A stretch of DNA of 64,000 nt from Roseiarcus sp963732155 (GTDB lineage: Bacteria; Pseudomonadota; Alphaproteobacteria; Rhizobiales; Beijerinckiaceae), in NCBI GenBank assembly GCA_963732155.1, contig CAVSYB010000015.1, positions 62,001 to 126,000 on the forward strand. The letters run 5' to 3'. This document shows, one piece after another, positions 34,629-43,449 of the stretch (position 1 is the stretch's first letter; each line of letters begins with the position of its first letter). Both the position numbers and the translations under genes were made by a program. The notes under the pieces were generated by a model that was not told the DNA's origin, ran no database searches, and saw nothing but the letters and a program-made list of their open reading frames with translations.

Positions 34629-35717
34629 CTAGAACATCAACTGCCGCGACGCGGCGTCGTAGACGAGCAGCTTCTCGGGCGGCAAATACAAAGACAGTCT
34701 GTCCCCGGCGGCGCAGGCCCCCGGAGAGAGCCGCGCCACGACCTCGTGGGAGCCCACCCGGAAAAACGCGATATTGTCGGACCCAGTCGGCTCGACGATC
34801 TCGACCGTGATCTGCACGACGTTGGCGACGCAGGATGGCTTGGCCGGCGCCAGGGCGATCGCCTCCGGGCGAATCCCGCATATCACGTCCTTGCCCTTCA
34901 TCGAGGGGGCTCCCCTGAAGCTCGTCTTGAGAACGATTGGCGGCGGACCCTCGATGGTCACCACGACTTTGCCGCCTTCGACGTCAAGCTTCGCCGGCGC
35001 CAGATTCATCGGCGGCGAGCCAATGAACTTGGCTACAAACCCGTTGGCGGGACGGTCGTAGATTTCCTGCGGGGCTCCCACCTGCTGGACGACGCCGCCG
35101 CTCATCACGACGACCTTCGTGGCCAGCGTCATGGCCTCCACCTGATCGTGGGTGACATAGACGATGGTGGCGCCGAGCCGCGCGTGAAGCTTTTTCAGCT
35201 CGGTTCGCATCTCGATCCGCAATTGCGCGTCGAGATTCGACAGCGGCTCGTCGAACAGGAAAATCTTCGGGCGCCGAACAAGCGCGCGGCCCATGGCGAC
35301 GCGTTGCCTCTGCCCGCCCGACAATTGGCCGGGCCTTCGATCCAGCAGCGCTTCCAGTTGCAGGACCTTGGCCACGTCGGCAACAGTCCTCGCGCGCTCG
35401 GCGCGGCCAACGCCCCGCACTTTCATGCCGAAACTCAGGTTCTCGAAGACCGACATGCTCGGATAGAGCGCGTAGGACTGGAACACCATCGCGATATCGC
35501 GGTCCTTGGGCTCGAGATCGGTGACCGCACGGCCGTCTATCAGGATTTCGCCGCCGTTCGCCTCTTCGAGGCCGGCGATGATGTTGAGCAACGTCGACTT
35601 CCCGCAGCCCGACGGCCCGAGCAGCACCAGGAACTCCCCGGTCCTCGCCTCCAGGCTTACCTGCTTCAGCACCTGGAGGGCGCCGAACCTCTTCTCGATG
35701 GACTCTACACGAAGCAT
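34629..35717 (-). CDS. Sugar ABC transporter ATPase, CUT1 family (UgpC/MsmK type)
   Basis: ATPase of 362 aa with Walker A GPSGCGKSTLLN, Q-loop FQSYALYPSMSV, signature QLSGGQRQRVAMGRALVR, Walker B FLFDEPLSNLDA and the H-loop THDQVEA. A C-terminal TOBE region follows (GIRPEAIAL, GSDNIAFFRVG), as in MalK/UgpC, the site of inducer-exclusion contacts in that family. ATG 35717 starts 5 bp after the permease stop. It powers the two permeases at 35723 and 36609. Confidence 0.94.
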   Translation of the reverse strand: MLRVESIEKRFGALQVLKQVSLEARTGEFLVLLGPSGCGKSTLLNIIAGLEEANGGEILIDGRAVTDLEPKDRDIAMVFQSYALYPSMSVFENLSFGMKVRGVGRAERARTVADVAKVLQLEALLDRRPGQLSGGQRQRVAMGRALVRRPKIFLFDEPLSNLDAQLRIEMRTELKKLHARLGATIVYVTHDQVEAMTLATKVVVMSGGVVQQVGAPQEIYDRPANGFVAKFIGSPPMNLAPAKLDVEGGKVVVTIEGPPPIVLKTSFRGAPSMKGKDVICGIRPEAIALAPAKPSCVANVVQITVEIVEPTGSDNIAFFRVGSHEVVARLSPGACAAGDRLSLYLPPEKLLVYDAASRQLMF

Positions 35718-35722
35718 GAAAT

Positions 35723-36631
35723 TCAACCTTTGACGGAGCCCATCGTCAGGCCGCGGACGAAGTATTTCCCCGCGACGACATAGAGGAGAAGCGTGGGGAC
35801 CGCGGCGAGGATCGCGGCGGCCATATGCACGTCGTAGGGACGTTCGCCTGTGCTCGTGTTCACGATATTGTTGAGCGCCACCATGATCGGCGCCTGCTTG
35901 CCGTAGGTGAGCGCGGAGCCGAACAGGAAGTCGTTCCAGATATTGGTGAACTGGAAGATGATGGCGACCATCAGCGAGGGCAGCGAGATCGGCAGCATGA
36001 CGCTGACGAAGATCCGCCAGAAACCGGCGCCGTCGACCTTCGCCGCTCGCACGAGCTCGGGCGGCAGCGAGAGGTAGAAGCTGCGGGAGAACGCGGTCGT
36101 GAAGGGGATCCCGTAAATCGTGTGGACAAGCGACAAGCCCACTAGGGAGCCCGCGAGCCGGAGGCTGCCGAGGGTGTGAGCGAGGGGAATGAGGATCGCC
36201 TGGTAGGGCGTGAAGGCCCCGAGCAGGATGAGCCCGAACACAAGCTTGCTCCGGGGGAAGGGAAATTGCGTGAGGGCGTAGCCATTCACCGCGCCGATGA
36301 CGGTCGAGAGCAACACCGCCGGCGCCGCCATCGCGATTGTATTGAAATAAAACTGACGAAGCCCGATGCATTCCACCCCTACGCAGGCGGAAGACCAGGC
36401 GACCCGCCACGGCTCGAGCGTGAAGGGCGCCGGCGCCGACAGCAGCGTGCCGGAGCGGACGTCGTCCATCGTCTTGAAGGACGTCAGCAGCATAACCACC
36501 AGCGGGAAGACATAGAACGCCGCGAAGGCGATCAATGTCGTATAGACGATGATGCGCCCCGCCCGCCTTCTGCGCCTTGCGGCCAAATGGACGGTCGGGG
36601 AGGCGGCGTCAGCGGTCGTGTCGACGCTCAT
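35723..36631 (-). CDS. Sugar ABC transporter permease, CUT1 (MalG/UgpE type)
   Basis: Permease of 302 aa. The conserved FPLVVMLLTSFKT near the N-terminus and the EAA loop ELVRAAKVDGAGFWRIFVSVMLPIS are typical of the MalG side. ATG 36631 has GGAG seven bases upstream; a TTG two codons earlier is less likely. It overlaps the preceding permease gene by 23 bp. Confidence 0.93.
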   Translation of the reverse strand: MSVDTTADAASPTVHLAARRRRRAGRIIVYTTLIAFAAFYVFPLVVMLLTSFKTMDDVRSGTLLSAPAPFTLEPWRVAWSSACVGVECIGLRQFYFNTIAMAAPAVLLSTVIGAVNGYALTQFPFPRSKLVFGLILLGAFTPYQAILIPLAHTLGSLRLAGSLVGLSLVHTIYGIPFTTAFSRSFYLSLPPELVRAAKVDGAGFWRIFVSVMLPISLPSLMVAIIFQFTNIWNDFLFGSALTYGKQAPIMVALNNIVNTSTGERPYDVHMAAAILAAVPTLLLYVVAGKYFVRGLTMGSVKG

Positions 36632-37529
36632 GGCCAAGCTCCGAAATGATGAACGGCGCCATCACCGCCAGGACCAGAACGAAGATCGTCGCGCCGCTGG
36701 CCGCCGCGAACGCCAGTCGATTTCGACCGAATGCGAACTGGTAGAAGAAGTTGGTCGGAAGATCGCTGGCGAAACCCGGGCCGCCGCCCGTCATCGCGAC
36801 CATGAGGTCGAAGCATCTGAGCGATGTTGCGGTCTGCACGATGATCGTCGTGAAAAGCGCGGGCCGAAGCAAGGGCAGGATTACGCTGCGATAGATCCGG
36901 ATCGCCGACGCGCCGTCGATCCTCGCCGCTTTGACGATCTCGTCATCAACGCCTCTGAGCGCGGCGAGAAAGATCGCCATGGCGAAGCCGGAGCTTTGCC
37001 AGATCGCGGCGATCGCGAGCGTGTAGATGGCGAAATCGGGATTGATTATCCAGTCGAACGTGAAACCGGCGAAGCCCCAGCTTTGCACCAGACGCTGCAG
37101 ACCCAGACCGGGATTGAGCATCCACTTCCAGGCCGTTCCCGTAACGATGAAAGAGATCGCCATGGGATAGAGATAAAGGGTGCGGATGAAACCCTCGTAG
37201 CGGATCCGCTGGTCGATCAGAATCGCCTGGACGAGCCCGATCGCCGTCGATACGCCAACGAACACCGCGGCGAATATCGCCAGATTGGTGATGGATTCAA
37301 TCCACCGATCGTTCGACCACAGCAGCGCATATTGCGCGAAGCCCACGAATTGGTAGTTGGGAATCGTCTTCGAGGACGTCAACGACAGGATGAACGACCA
37401 GAAGGTGAATCCGTAGACGAAGACGAACAATACCAGGCCGCTCGGCGCCACGACCCAAACATTCGCGCGGCGGCCGAGAAGAGGGGACAACGAAAAGCCG
37501 CGCGTTCGCGGCGGCGCCGCCGAAGACAA
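36609..37529 (-). CDS. Sugar ABC transporter permease, CUT1 (MalF/UgpA type)
   Basis: Permease of 306 aa starting at TTG 37529, with GAGGT about ten bases upstream. It has the MalF-side EAA loop EIVKAARIDGASAIRIYRSVILPLLRP and the segment GTAWKWMLNPGLGLQ typical of the sugar CUT1 family. The gene is 85 bp from the binding-protein stop. The substrate cannot be told from sequence. Confidence 0.92.
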   Translation of the reverse strand: MSSAAPPRTRGFSLSPLLGRRANVWVVAPSGLVLFVFVYGFTFWSFILSLTSSKTIPNYQFVGFAQYALLWSNDRWIESITNLAIFAAVFVGVSTAIGLVQAILIDQRIRYEGFIRTLYLYPMAISFIVTGTAWKWMLNPGLGLQRLVQSWGFAGFTFDWIINPDFAIYTLAIAAIWQSSGFAMAIFLAALRGVDDEIVKAARIDGASAIRIYRSVILPLLRPALFTTIIVQTATSLRCFDLMVAMTGGGPGFASDLPTNFFYQFAFGRNRLAFAAASGATIFVLVLAVMAPFIISELGHERRHDR

Positions 37530-37614
37530 AATGTCGACCTCGCGAAATCCCGCGCGACAACGCCAAGAGCGCCGCCGGGCGGAGCCCGACGGCGCCTCGA
37601 CGAAAGTCGGCCGC

Positions 37615-38880
37615 TTAAAGCGCCTTGAGGCCCGACATGATCTTGTCGACCGCCTGCCTGGGCGTCATGTTGGGATTGTTGGCGAACTGGTTCACCGCAT
37701 CCTCGAACACGCCCCGGACTTCAGGCGGCTGGCCGCCGGAGTTTTGCGCGAACGAGCCCACGATGTTGTGAGAAGCCAGCGCGGCCTTGCGGTCCTCGAT
37801 CCCCTTCCGTCCACACGGGCCGAAGGCTTCCGGACCGATGTCGGTGCGCGCGGGGATCGATCCCTTCAGAACATTGAAGTCCTGCTGGGTCTGCTTGGCC
37901 AGCGTGACCTTGGCGAGAGCCTTTTGCGCGGCGACGCCGTCGGCGTTGAGGCCCTTGAAGAAGCCCCAGAAATCGGCGTTCCATTCATATATGCCGGTGG
38001 TGCCTGGACTGTCCGCGCAGACGAAGTCCTGGCCCGCGACTTTCTTTGCTTTCATGAACTCGCCGCTGGCCCAGTCGCCCATCAGTTGCATCGCGGCGTC
38101 GCCGTTGATCACCATGGCCGTCGCGAGATTCCAGTCCCGGTTGGCGCGGTTGGCGTCGGTGTAGGAGAGCACCTTGCGGAAGGTTTCAAACGCCTTGATC
38201 ATCTGCGGACTGTCGATGGCGTCGTGCTTCTGTTCGAGCAGCGCCGCCGTATAGAAATCCTTTCCCTGGTCGCCGAGCAGGACGACTTCCCACAGCATCA
38301 GATCCTGCCAGGGCTGGCCGCCGGAGGCCAACGGCAAAACGCCGTCCGCTTTCATCTTGTCAGCCATGGCGAAGAACTCGGTCCAGTTCGCCGGCGCCTT
38401 GCCGCCGTAGCGGTCCAACAGCTTCTTATTGATCCAGACCCAGTTCGGGCGATGCATGTTGAAGGGAATGCCGACAACCTTGCCGTTCTGGCGATAGTAA
38501 GGCAGCAGGTCGGGATCGATCACCTTGTCCCAACCCTCAGTGGCGGCGACGTCGCTGAGGTCGAGAAGCAGGCCGGAGTTGGCGTATTCACGCACTTGCT
38601 CGCCGTGCATTTGCATCGCCGCGGGCGGGTTGCCGGCGGCGACGCGAGCCTGCAGCACCTGAAATGCATTCATGCCGCTGCCGCCCGAAACGGCCGCGTC
38701 CTTCCATTCAATGCCGGCCGCCTGCGCCGCCTTTTTGATGACGCCCATGGCGGCCGCCTCGCCGCCGGAGGTCCAGAAGTGCATCAATTCGAGCTCGGTC
38801 GCTTGTGCTGCGACCGTGCCGACGCCCAGCGCGATCAGCGCCGCGCCTAACACGTCTCTCATTCCCTTCAATCCTGTCAT
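37615..38880 (-). CDS. Periplasmic sugar-binding protein, CUT1 (SBP_bac_1) type
   Basis: Extracellular solute-binding protein family 1, 421 aa, with a signal peptide (DVLGAALIALGVGTVAAQA). The mature part begins ELELMHFWTSGGEAAAMGVI, typical of sugar receptors of this family; an aromatic-rich ligand groove is suggested by HRPNWVW and YEWNADFWGFF. ATG 38880 follows GGGAGGA. Transcription is probably from the promoter at 38999-39030, which carries the AAAATGCAC motif shared with the catabolic operons, tying this importer to them. Confidence 0.94.
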   Translation of the reverse strand: MTGLKGMRDVLGAALIALGVGTVAAQATELELMHFWTSGGEAAAMGVIKKAAQAAGIEWKDAAVSGGSGMNAFQVLQARVAAGNPPAAMQMHGEQVREYANSGLLLDLSDVAATEGWDKVIDPDLLPYYRQNGKVVGIPFNMHRPNWVWINKKLLDRYGGKAPANWTEFFAMADKMKADGVLPLASGGQPWQDLMLWEVVLLGDQGKDFYTAALLEQKHDAIDSPQMIKAFETFRKVLSYTDANRANRDWNLATAMVINGDAAMQLMGDWASGEFMKAKKVAGQDFVCADSPGTTGIYEWNADFWGFFKGLNADGVAAQKALAKVTLAKQTQQDFNVLKGSIPARTDIGPEAFGPCGRKGIEDRKAALASHNIVGSFAQNSGGQPPEVRGVFEDAVNQFANNPNMTPRQAVDKIMSGLKAL

Positions 38881-38998
38881 CGACGTCCTCCCTCAATTTC
38901 GTGGATCTCGCTTTCTCGCGGACCCGCCGAGCGCCGGTGGTCGGGTTCGCCTGAGTTGTCGGACCCGACCGGACCGCGATCGGGCCAACATTACGTTC

Positions 38999-39030
38999 AT
39001 TATAATGCCTATCGTGCATTTTATTGTCAA
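38999..39030 (-). promoter_or_regulatory. Promoter of the CUT1 importer with embedded AAAATGCAC motif
   Basis: On the minus strand TTGACA (39025-39030) is followed by ATAAAATGCACGATAGG and then the overlapping -10 candidates CATTAT (17-bp spacer) and TATAAT (20-bp spacer). AAAATGCAC (39014-39022) sits within the spacer, where a bound repressor would exclude RNA polymerase. The same nonamer occurs before the two catabolic operons and the GntR gene. AT content here is well above the surrounding DNA. Confidence 0.6.
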
Positions 39031-39039
39031 TCATGTTTT

Positions 39040-39269
39040 ATTCTGATGATCGCAAATTGGCGCGCGTCGCCTTCTTTCGATCCAATTTTGTTGGGAGCCG
39101 ACGCCGAGCGCGCAACGGTCGCCCGTTGCGACAGCTTCGAGGCAGGAAGGCTTGAGGTCCGGGGGGACTGGCGCGCCGGCGTCGGACTTGTCGCCAGGCG
39201 CTGCGCAAGATCCGCCAGCTCGCGGATGAGGTCCGAATGCAAGTCGCCGCGATATTCGCAGCGACAGGC
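39040..39269. other. Intergenic stretch after the SDR gene
   Basis: DNA between the importer promoter and the 3' end of the catabolic operon. A 71-codon minus-strand frame is open here but has no ribosome site or motif and is not called. No terminator with a T-run was recognised. Confidence 0.45.
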
Positions 39270-40010
39270 CTATTCGTATTTGAACAGCGATGCGCCGCCA
39301 TCAACCAATAGGGTTGCGCCGGTTATGGATTCTGCATCCTCGGAACAGAGATAGGCGGCCGCCTTGGCGATCTGCGCGGCGGTCTGCAATCGGCCGAGCG
39401 GCAAACCATTGGTCGCCTTGCGCGCGAAAACCGGATCCACTTCGATCTGGCGACGCGCCATGCCGGCGTTGACGATCCCGGGCGCCACGACATTGACCCG
39501 GATCTGATGTTCGCCAAGCTCAAGCGCTGCGCATCGCGCGAGCATGGAGGCTCCCGATTTCGAAACGCAATAGGCCGTATTGTCGACGCTGGGCACGTCT
39601 TGAACCCACGATCCCGTCAGCAGGATCGCTCCGCCGGCGCCGCGCGACGCCATCTTTCGCGCCGCCGCCTGCACGAACAGGAACGCGCCGGTCAAATTGA
39701 CATCGATCTGCAGCCGCCAGTTTTCGAGCGGCAGCTCTAGAAGCCTGGCGCCGCGATGCACCCCCGCGTTCGCGACGGCCACGTCCAGCGCCGGCATTGC
39801 ATCGACAACGGAAGCGACCTGGCCGGGATCGGTTACGTCCATCGCCACAAAACGCGCTCCCATCGCGACAGCGGCGCGCTCCGCGTTCGGCTGAATCGCC
39901 TTATCGAGCAAAGTGATTTTCGCGCCCTCGTCAGCGAACTGTTGCGCCATCGCCAGACCGATGTCGCCGGCCCCTCCTGTGATGGCGACATGTTTGCCCG
40001 CGAATCTCAT
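39270..40010 (-). CDS. SDR family NAD(P)-dependent oxidoreductase
   Basis: Classical short-chain dehydrogenase, 246 aa, with the TGGAGDIG cofactor loop (residues ~11-18), NAG motif (VANAGVHRG), catalytic Ser in LTGSWVQD and the YCVSK Tyr-Lys pair. Acidic residue at the end of beta-2 (LLDKA) suggests NAD preference. ATG 40010 follows GGAGAG. It is the last gene of the minus-strand catabolic operon that begins at 45309. Confidence 0.92.
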   Translation of the reverse strand: MRFAGKHVAITGGAGDIGLAMAQQFADEGAKITLLDKAIQPNAERAAVAMGARFVAMDVTDPGQVASVVDAMPALDVAVANAGVHRGARLLELPLENWRLQIDVNLTGAFLFVQAAARKMASRGAGGAILLTGSWVQDVPSVDNTAYCVSKSGASMLARCAALELGEHQIRVNVVAPGIVNAGMARRQIEVDPVFARKATNGLPLGRLQTAAQIAKAAAYLCSEDAESITGATLLVDGGASLFKYE

Positions 40011-40035
40011 GGCTCTCTCCTTGGCGACGCGGGCG

Positions 40036-40830
40036 TCACGGCGCGACCTGCTTGGGTCGGCCGACCGCCGACTGGAGCGCATTTGGCCCGCCATGCAGAG
40101 CCAGCCCGCCATCGACGAGCAGAACTTCGCCAGCGACATATTTCGACGCGTCCGACGCAAGGAAGGCGATGGCGGAAGCGATCTCCTCGCTGTATCCGGG
40201 CCGCGCCATGGGGATAATGGGTCGCCGCACCGACGCTGCGTCGACCGGCGTCGAGAAGTTCATCGGCGTCGCGGTCTCCCCCGGCGCGACGCCGTTGACC
40301 CTGACGCCGTAGCGCGCGAGTTCGAGCGCCATAACCCGCGTGAGCTGGCGAAGGCCGGCCTTCGAAGAGCAATAAGCCGATCCGCCTTCCAGGATCTCCC
40401 GGTCGAGCACGCTGGTCACGTTGACGATGCAACCGCCCTTCCCGAATTCGACCATGCGCTGCGCGGCGCGCTGACCGCACACGAAGGCGCCCGTGAGGTT
40501 GATGGCGAAGACTTCGGTCCATTCCGCCAGCGACATTTTGAGAAAATCGCGACGGTGATTGACTCCGGCGTTGTTGACGAAGACGTCGAGCCCGCCGAGT
40601 TCGTCGGCAAGCTGATCGACGACCGCGGCGCCACGGCCAGGATCGGAAAGATCGAGGTGGCGATAGGCGGCGCGCCGGCCAAGCGCCTGAAGTCGCCCCG
40701 CCAGGGCGCCGGCCTTTTCGCGTCCGCCATTGTAGGTGAAGGCGACATCAAAGCCGTCGGCCGCCAGCCGAAGCGCGGTCGCCCAGCCGATGCCCGAACT
40801 GGCGCCGGTGACGATTGCGATCGGGCTCAT
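40036..40830 (-). CDS. SDR family oxidoreductase
   Basis: Classical SDR of 264 aa with TGASSGIG, NNAGVNH, Ser in VTSVLDRE and YCSSK, ending in LVDGG like sugar and cyclic-alcohol dehydrogenases. The segment TYNGGREKAG after beta-2 has no acidic residue and suggests NADP. The stop overlap with the bicupin gene (ATGA) shows translational coupling. A second SDR lies 25 bp further on, so two oxidoreduction steps or two substrate stereoisomers are handled. Confidence 0.92.
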   Translation of the reverse strand: MSPIAIVTGASSGIGWATALRLAADGFDVAFTYNGGREKAGALAGRLQALGRRAAYRHLDLSDPGRGAAVVDQLADELGGLDVFVNNAGVNHRRDFLKMSLAEWTEVFAINLTGAFVCGQRAAQRMVEFGKGGCIVNVTSVLDREILEGGSAYCSSKAGLRQLTRVMALELARYGVRVNGVAPGETATPMNFSTPVDAASVRRPIIPMARPGYSEEIASAIAFLASDASKYVAGEVLLVDGGLALHGGPNALQSAVGRPKQVAP

Positions 40831-41633
40831 CGCGATTCTTCCGTCCGGACCTCGTAGCCCGCTTCCTCGAGCGTGCCCGGCCCGAAATAGCCGAACAAGG
40901 TCTTTGTCAGCACGCCTTCCGGATTCTTGAACCCATGAAATTCGTTGGCGGGGATATAGGCGATCTCGCCCGCGGAGAGCGGAACCGCTCCGTCGGGCGT
41001 GAGGTGCTCCCCTCCGCCCTCCAGGATGAACAGAAACTCGTCGCCATTGGGGTGACGATGGTGCTCGTGAAGGCCGCCCGGCTCAAACGTGCTGGCGCCG
41101 AGCAGGAAAGACTCCGCCCCGACGGTGTCCTTCGTCGCCAGCCAGAATACGCCGAGGCCGATGAAGCCGGCGTCCTCGTCCAACGCTGCGTCGCCCTGCA
41201 GATCGGAAAGGCTGACTTTGCGAACCTCCGGCCGACGCGAACCACCGATTTCGCCCTCATAAGATTCGTAACCGGGTTCGGACGGATCGGCGGCGGGGCT
41301 GTAGAGCGAGACCAGCACCGCCGGTTCATCCCCGGTATTGCGGAAGCCGTGCCATTCGTTCTTCTGTGCGAGGACAGCGTCGCCGGCCTTCAATGCGACC
41401 GGTCCGTTGGCGGTGAGATGCTCGCCCTCGCCGGAGAGAAGATAGGAGATTTGCGCAGCCGAGGCGTGGCGGTGAAGCTTGTGCGATCCGCCAAGATCGA
41501 ATTCGGCGACGGACAGCATTCCACGGTTCGATCCAACGCTCGCCCGGTTGATCAGCGACTTGACCGAAACCCCGCTGAGATCGGGGTGAGGATCGCGAAC
41601 CGCCGGAACCTTCGCCAACGACACTTTGATCAC
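40827..41633 (-). CDS. Bicupin (two cupin domains)
   Basis: Protein of 268 aa with two cupin barrels. The first has LHRHASAAQISYLLSGEG, with Gln where the canonical metal-ligand Glu stands, and WHGFRN. The second has LHEHHRHPNGDEFLFILEG, with a full His-x-His-x3-Glu set, and FHGFKN. The C-terminal barrel is therefore the likelier metal site. Start is GTG 41633 with GGAG seven bases upstream. Bicupins include dioxygenases, decarboxylases and isomerases; the reaction here is not known. Confidence 0.85.
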   Translation of the reverse strand: MIKVSLAKVPAVRDPHPDLSGVSVKSLINRASVGSNRGMLSVAEFDLGGSHKLHRHASAAQISYLLSGEGEHLTANGPVALKAGDAVLAQKNEWHGFRNTGDEPAVLVSLYSPAADPSEPGYESYEGEIGGSRRPEVRKVSLSDLQGDAALDEDAGFIGLGVFWLATKDTVGAESFLLGASTFEPGGLHEHHRHPNGDEFLFILEGGGEHLTPDGAVPLSAGEIAYIPANEFHGFKNPEGVLTKTLFGYFGPGTLEEAGYEVRTEESR

Positions 41634-41642
41634 GCTCTGCTC

Positions 41643-42350
41643 CTATCGGATTGTGTAACCGCCATCGACGACCAGCTCGGCGCCGGTGATGAAGGAAGCT
41701 TCGTCGCTCGCGAGGAACAGCGCCGCGAAGGCGACCTCCTTCGGGTCGGCCATACGCTTCAGCGGCGTGTCATCGATCAATTGCTGGTTCATCGCCTCGG
41801 TTTGCCGGTCGGTGATCTGCGTGCGGATGAGACCGGGGTGGATGGAATTGGCGCGGAGGCGCGGCGCATAGGTCAAGGCCGCATTCTTCGTCAATGTCGT
41901 CAGCGCGCCCTTGCTCGCCTGATAGGGCGCGACGCCCACGGCGCCGATCAGCCCCCAGATGCTCGAGATATTGACGATCGCCCCGCCCTCTCCCATCAGC
42001 GGAATGCAGGATCGCATGCCGAGAAACGCGCCGGTCTGATTGACCGCGATGACGCGATGATAGTCTTCCAGTTTCGCTTCGGTGATGGAGCCGTATGTGC
42101 CGACAATCCCGGCGTTGTTGACGAGAATGTCGAGACGACCCTGTTCCCTCCCGATGCGATCGCCGAGCTCCGTCCACCCCGCTTCGTCGCTGACGTCGTG
42201 GGAGACGAAAATCAAGCGCTCCGAGGCTGGCCGGACCGCGATATCGCTGGCGTAAACGATCGCGCCTTCCGCAACGAAGAGATCGGCGATCGCCCGCCCG
42301 ATGCCGCTGCTCGCGCCCGTGACGACCGAGATTTTGCCCTCAAGCCGCAC
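41643..42350 (-). CDS. SDR family oxidoreductase
   Basis: Classical SDR of 235 aa with TGASSGIG, Asp at the end of beta-2 (ASDIAV, NAD preference), NNAGIVG, Ser in ISSIWGLI and YQASK. It resembles cyclopentanol or hydroxysteroid dehydrogenase-type members. GTG 42350 lies 11 bp inside the end of the alcohol dehydrogenase gene upstream, so translation is coupled. Confidence 0.91.
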   Translation of the reverse strand: MRLEGKISVVTGASSGIGRAIADLFVAEGAIVYASDIAVRPASERLIFVSHDVSDEAGWTELGDRIGREQGRLDILVNNAGIVGTYGSITEAKLEDYHRVIAVNQTGAFLGMRSCIPLMGEGGAIVNISSIWGLIGAVGVAPYQASKGALTTLTKNAALTYAPRLRANSIHPGLIRTQITDRQTEAMNQQLIDDTPLKRMADPKEVAFAALFLASDEASFITGAELVVDGGYTIR

Positions 42351-43380
42351 GGTCTTCCCCCGCGAATTCGATCACATACTTCGGCTTTGTCCGCCGCGGC
42401 GAGATCATCTTCTCGAACATCGACGGCGCCTCGTCGATCCGGCCGATCTGGGCGATCAACCTGGTGGGGTCGACACGCCCCGACGCGAAGAGGTCGACGG
42501 TCTGCTGGTAATAATCGAGGCCATGCAGGATGCCGTGAAAGGTCTGGTCCTTGAGGGTGGTCAGCGACAATATGAAATCACGCGCCGGTTCGTTGACGAC
42601 CCCGATCAGCGAGCAACGTCCGCCAAGATCGAGGATGCGCGTGGCCATGCCGGCGCTCGACGCCGCCCCCGAAGCCTCCAGCACGACGGAATATTCGTTC
42701 TCGCGCGCTTCATGGGGACGAAGGACGCGATCGGCCCCCAGCGACTTGGCAAACGCGAGCTCGCTTTCCTCCACGCCGATCACATCGACCCGCGCCGCGG
42801 TCAGCTTGGCGATCAGCAGCGAGAGCAGTCCGAGCGTCCCCGTACCGATCACGGCGACGACGTCGTCGGAGCGGACGTTGGCGCGCTCGATGGCGTGATA
42901 CGCGGTGACGGAAGGCTCGACCAGAGTGGCCGCGCGCAGACCGAGGCCCGCGGGCACTTTCGTTACGGCGTAGCCGGGCACGGCGACATATTCGGCCGCG
43001 GCGCCGGGAATGTAGCGAAGTCCGACCTCCTTCAGATTGCGGCAAAGATGCCGTCGGCCCTTCCGGCAATTGTCGCAGACGTGGCATTCGACCATGCAAT
43101 GGCCGACGACGCGGTCGCCCTCCGCAATGCCGGTGACGCCGCGGGCAGCGACGACCACGCCAGTATATTCATGCCCGAACACGAAGGGATATTTGAGGAA
43201 GCCATGGTCGTAGTAGAAGCTATGGCCCTGCCAGAGGTGGACGTCGGTGCCGCAGATCCCCACGAAGGCGGTCTGGACCAGAACCTCGCCGTCCTTGATC
43301 TTCGGAATCGTCAGGCGCGTCTGAAAGAGCGTCTCCGGCGCCGTGATCTGAAGCGCCTCCATGCTCGTGTCCCGTTGCAT
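42340..43380 (-). CDS. Zinc-dependent alcohol/polyol dehydrogenase (MDR family)
   Basis: Medium-chain dehydrogenase, 346 aa. Catalytic zinc residues are in GICGTDVHLW and FGHEYTG; a four-Cys structural zinc loop is present (CHVCDNCRKGRRHLC). NAD-binding loop is GTGTLG. This resembles sorbitol/threonine-type dehydrogenases. ATG 43380 follows GGGAGGA; an earlier ATG would add 19 residues. It oxidises a secondary alcohol in the pathway, substrate not determined. Confidence 0.93.
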   Translation of the reverse strand: MQRDTSMEALQITAPETLFQTRLTIPKIKDGEVLVQTAFVGICGTDVHLWQGHSFYYDHGFLKYPFVFGHEYTGVVVAARGVTGIAEGDRVVGHCMVECHVCDNCRKGRRHLCRNLKEVGLRYIPGAAAEYVAVPGYAVTKVPAGLGLRAATLVEPSVTAYHAIERANVRSDDVVAVIGTGTLGLLSLLIAKLTAARVDVIGVEESELAFAKSLGADRVLRPHEARENEYSVVLEASGAASSAGMATRILDLGGRCSLIGVVNEPARDFILSLTTLKDQTFHGILHGLDYYQQTVDLFASGRVDPTRLIAQIGRIDEAPSMFEKMISPRRTKPKYVIEFAGEDRAA

Positions 43381-43449
43381 TGCATCCTCCCGCTTCGCGC
43401 ATCGCCGCCCGTCGTCGGTCGCGCGCCGGCGGCGCACGCCGCCGGTCGA

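Noticed and set aside
39027..39242. A 71-codon minus-strand frame next to the CUT1 promoter.
   Set aside because: It has no ribosome site or recognisable motif and ends against the importer promoter.
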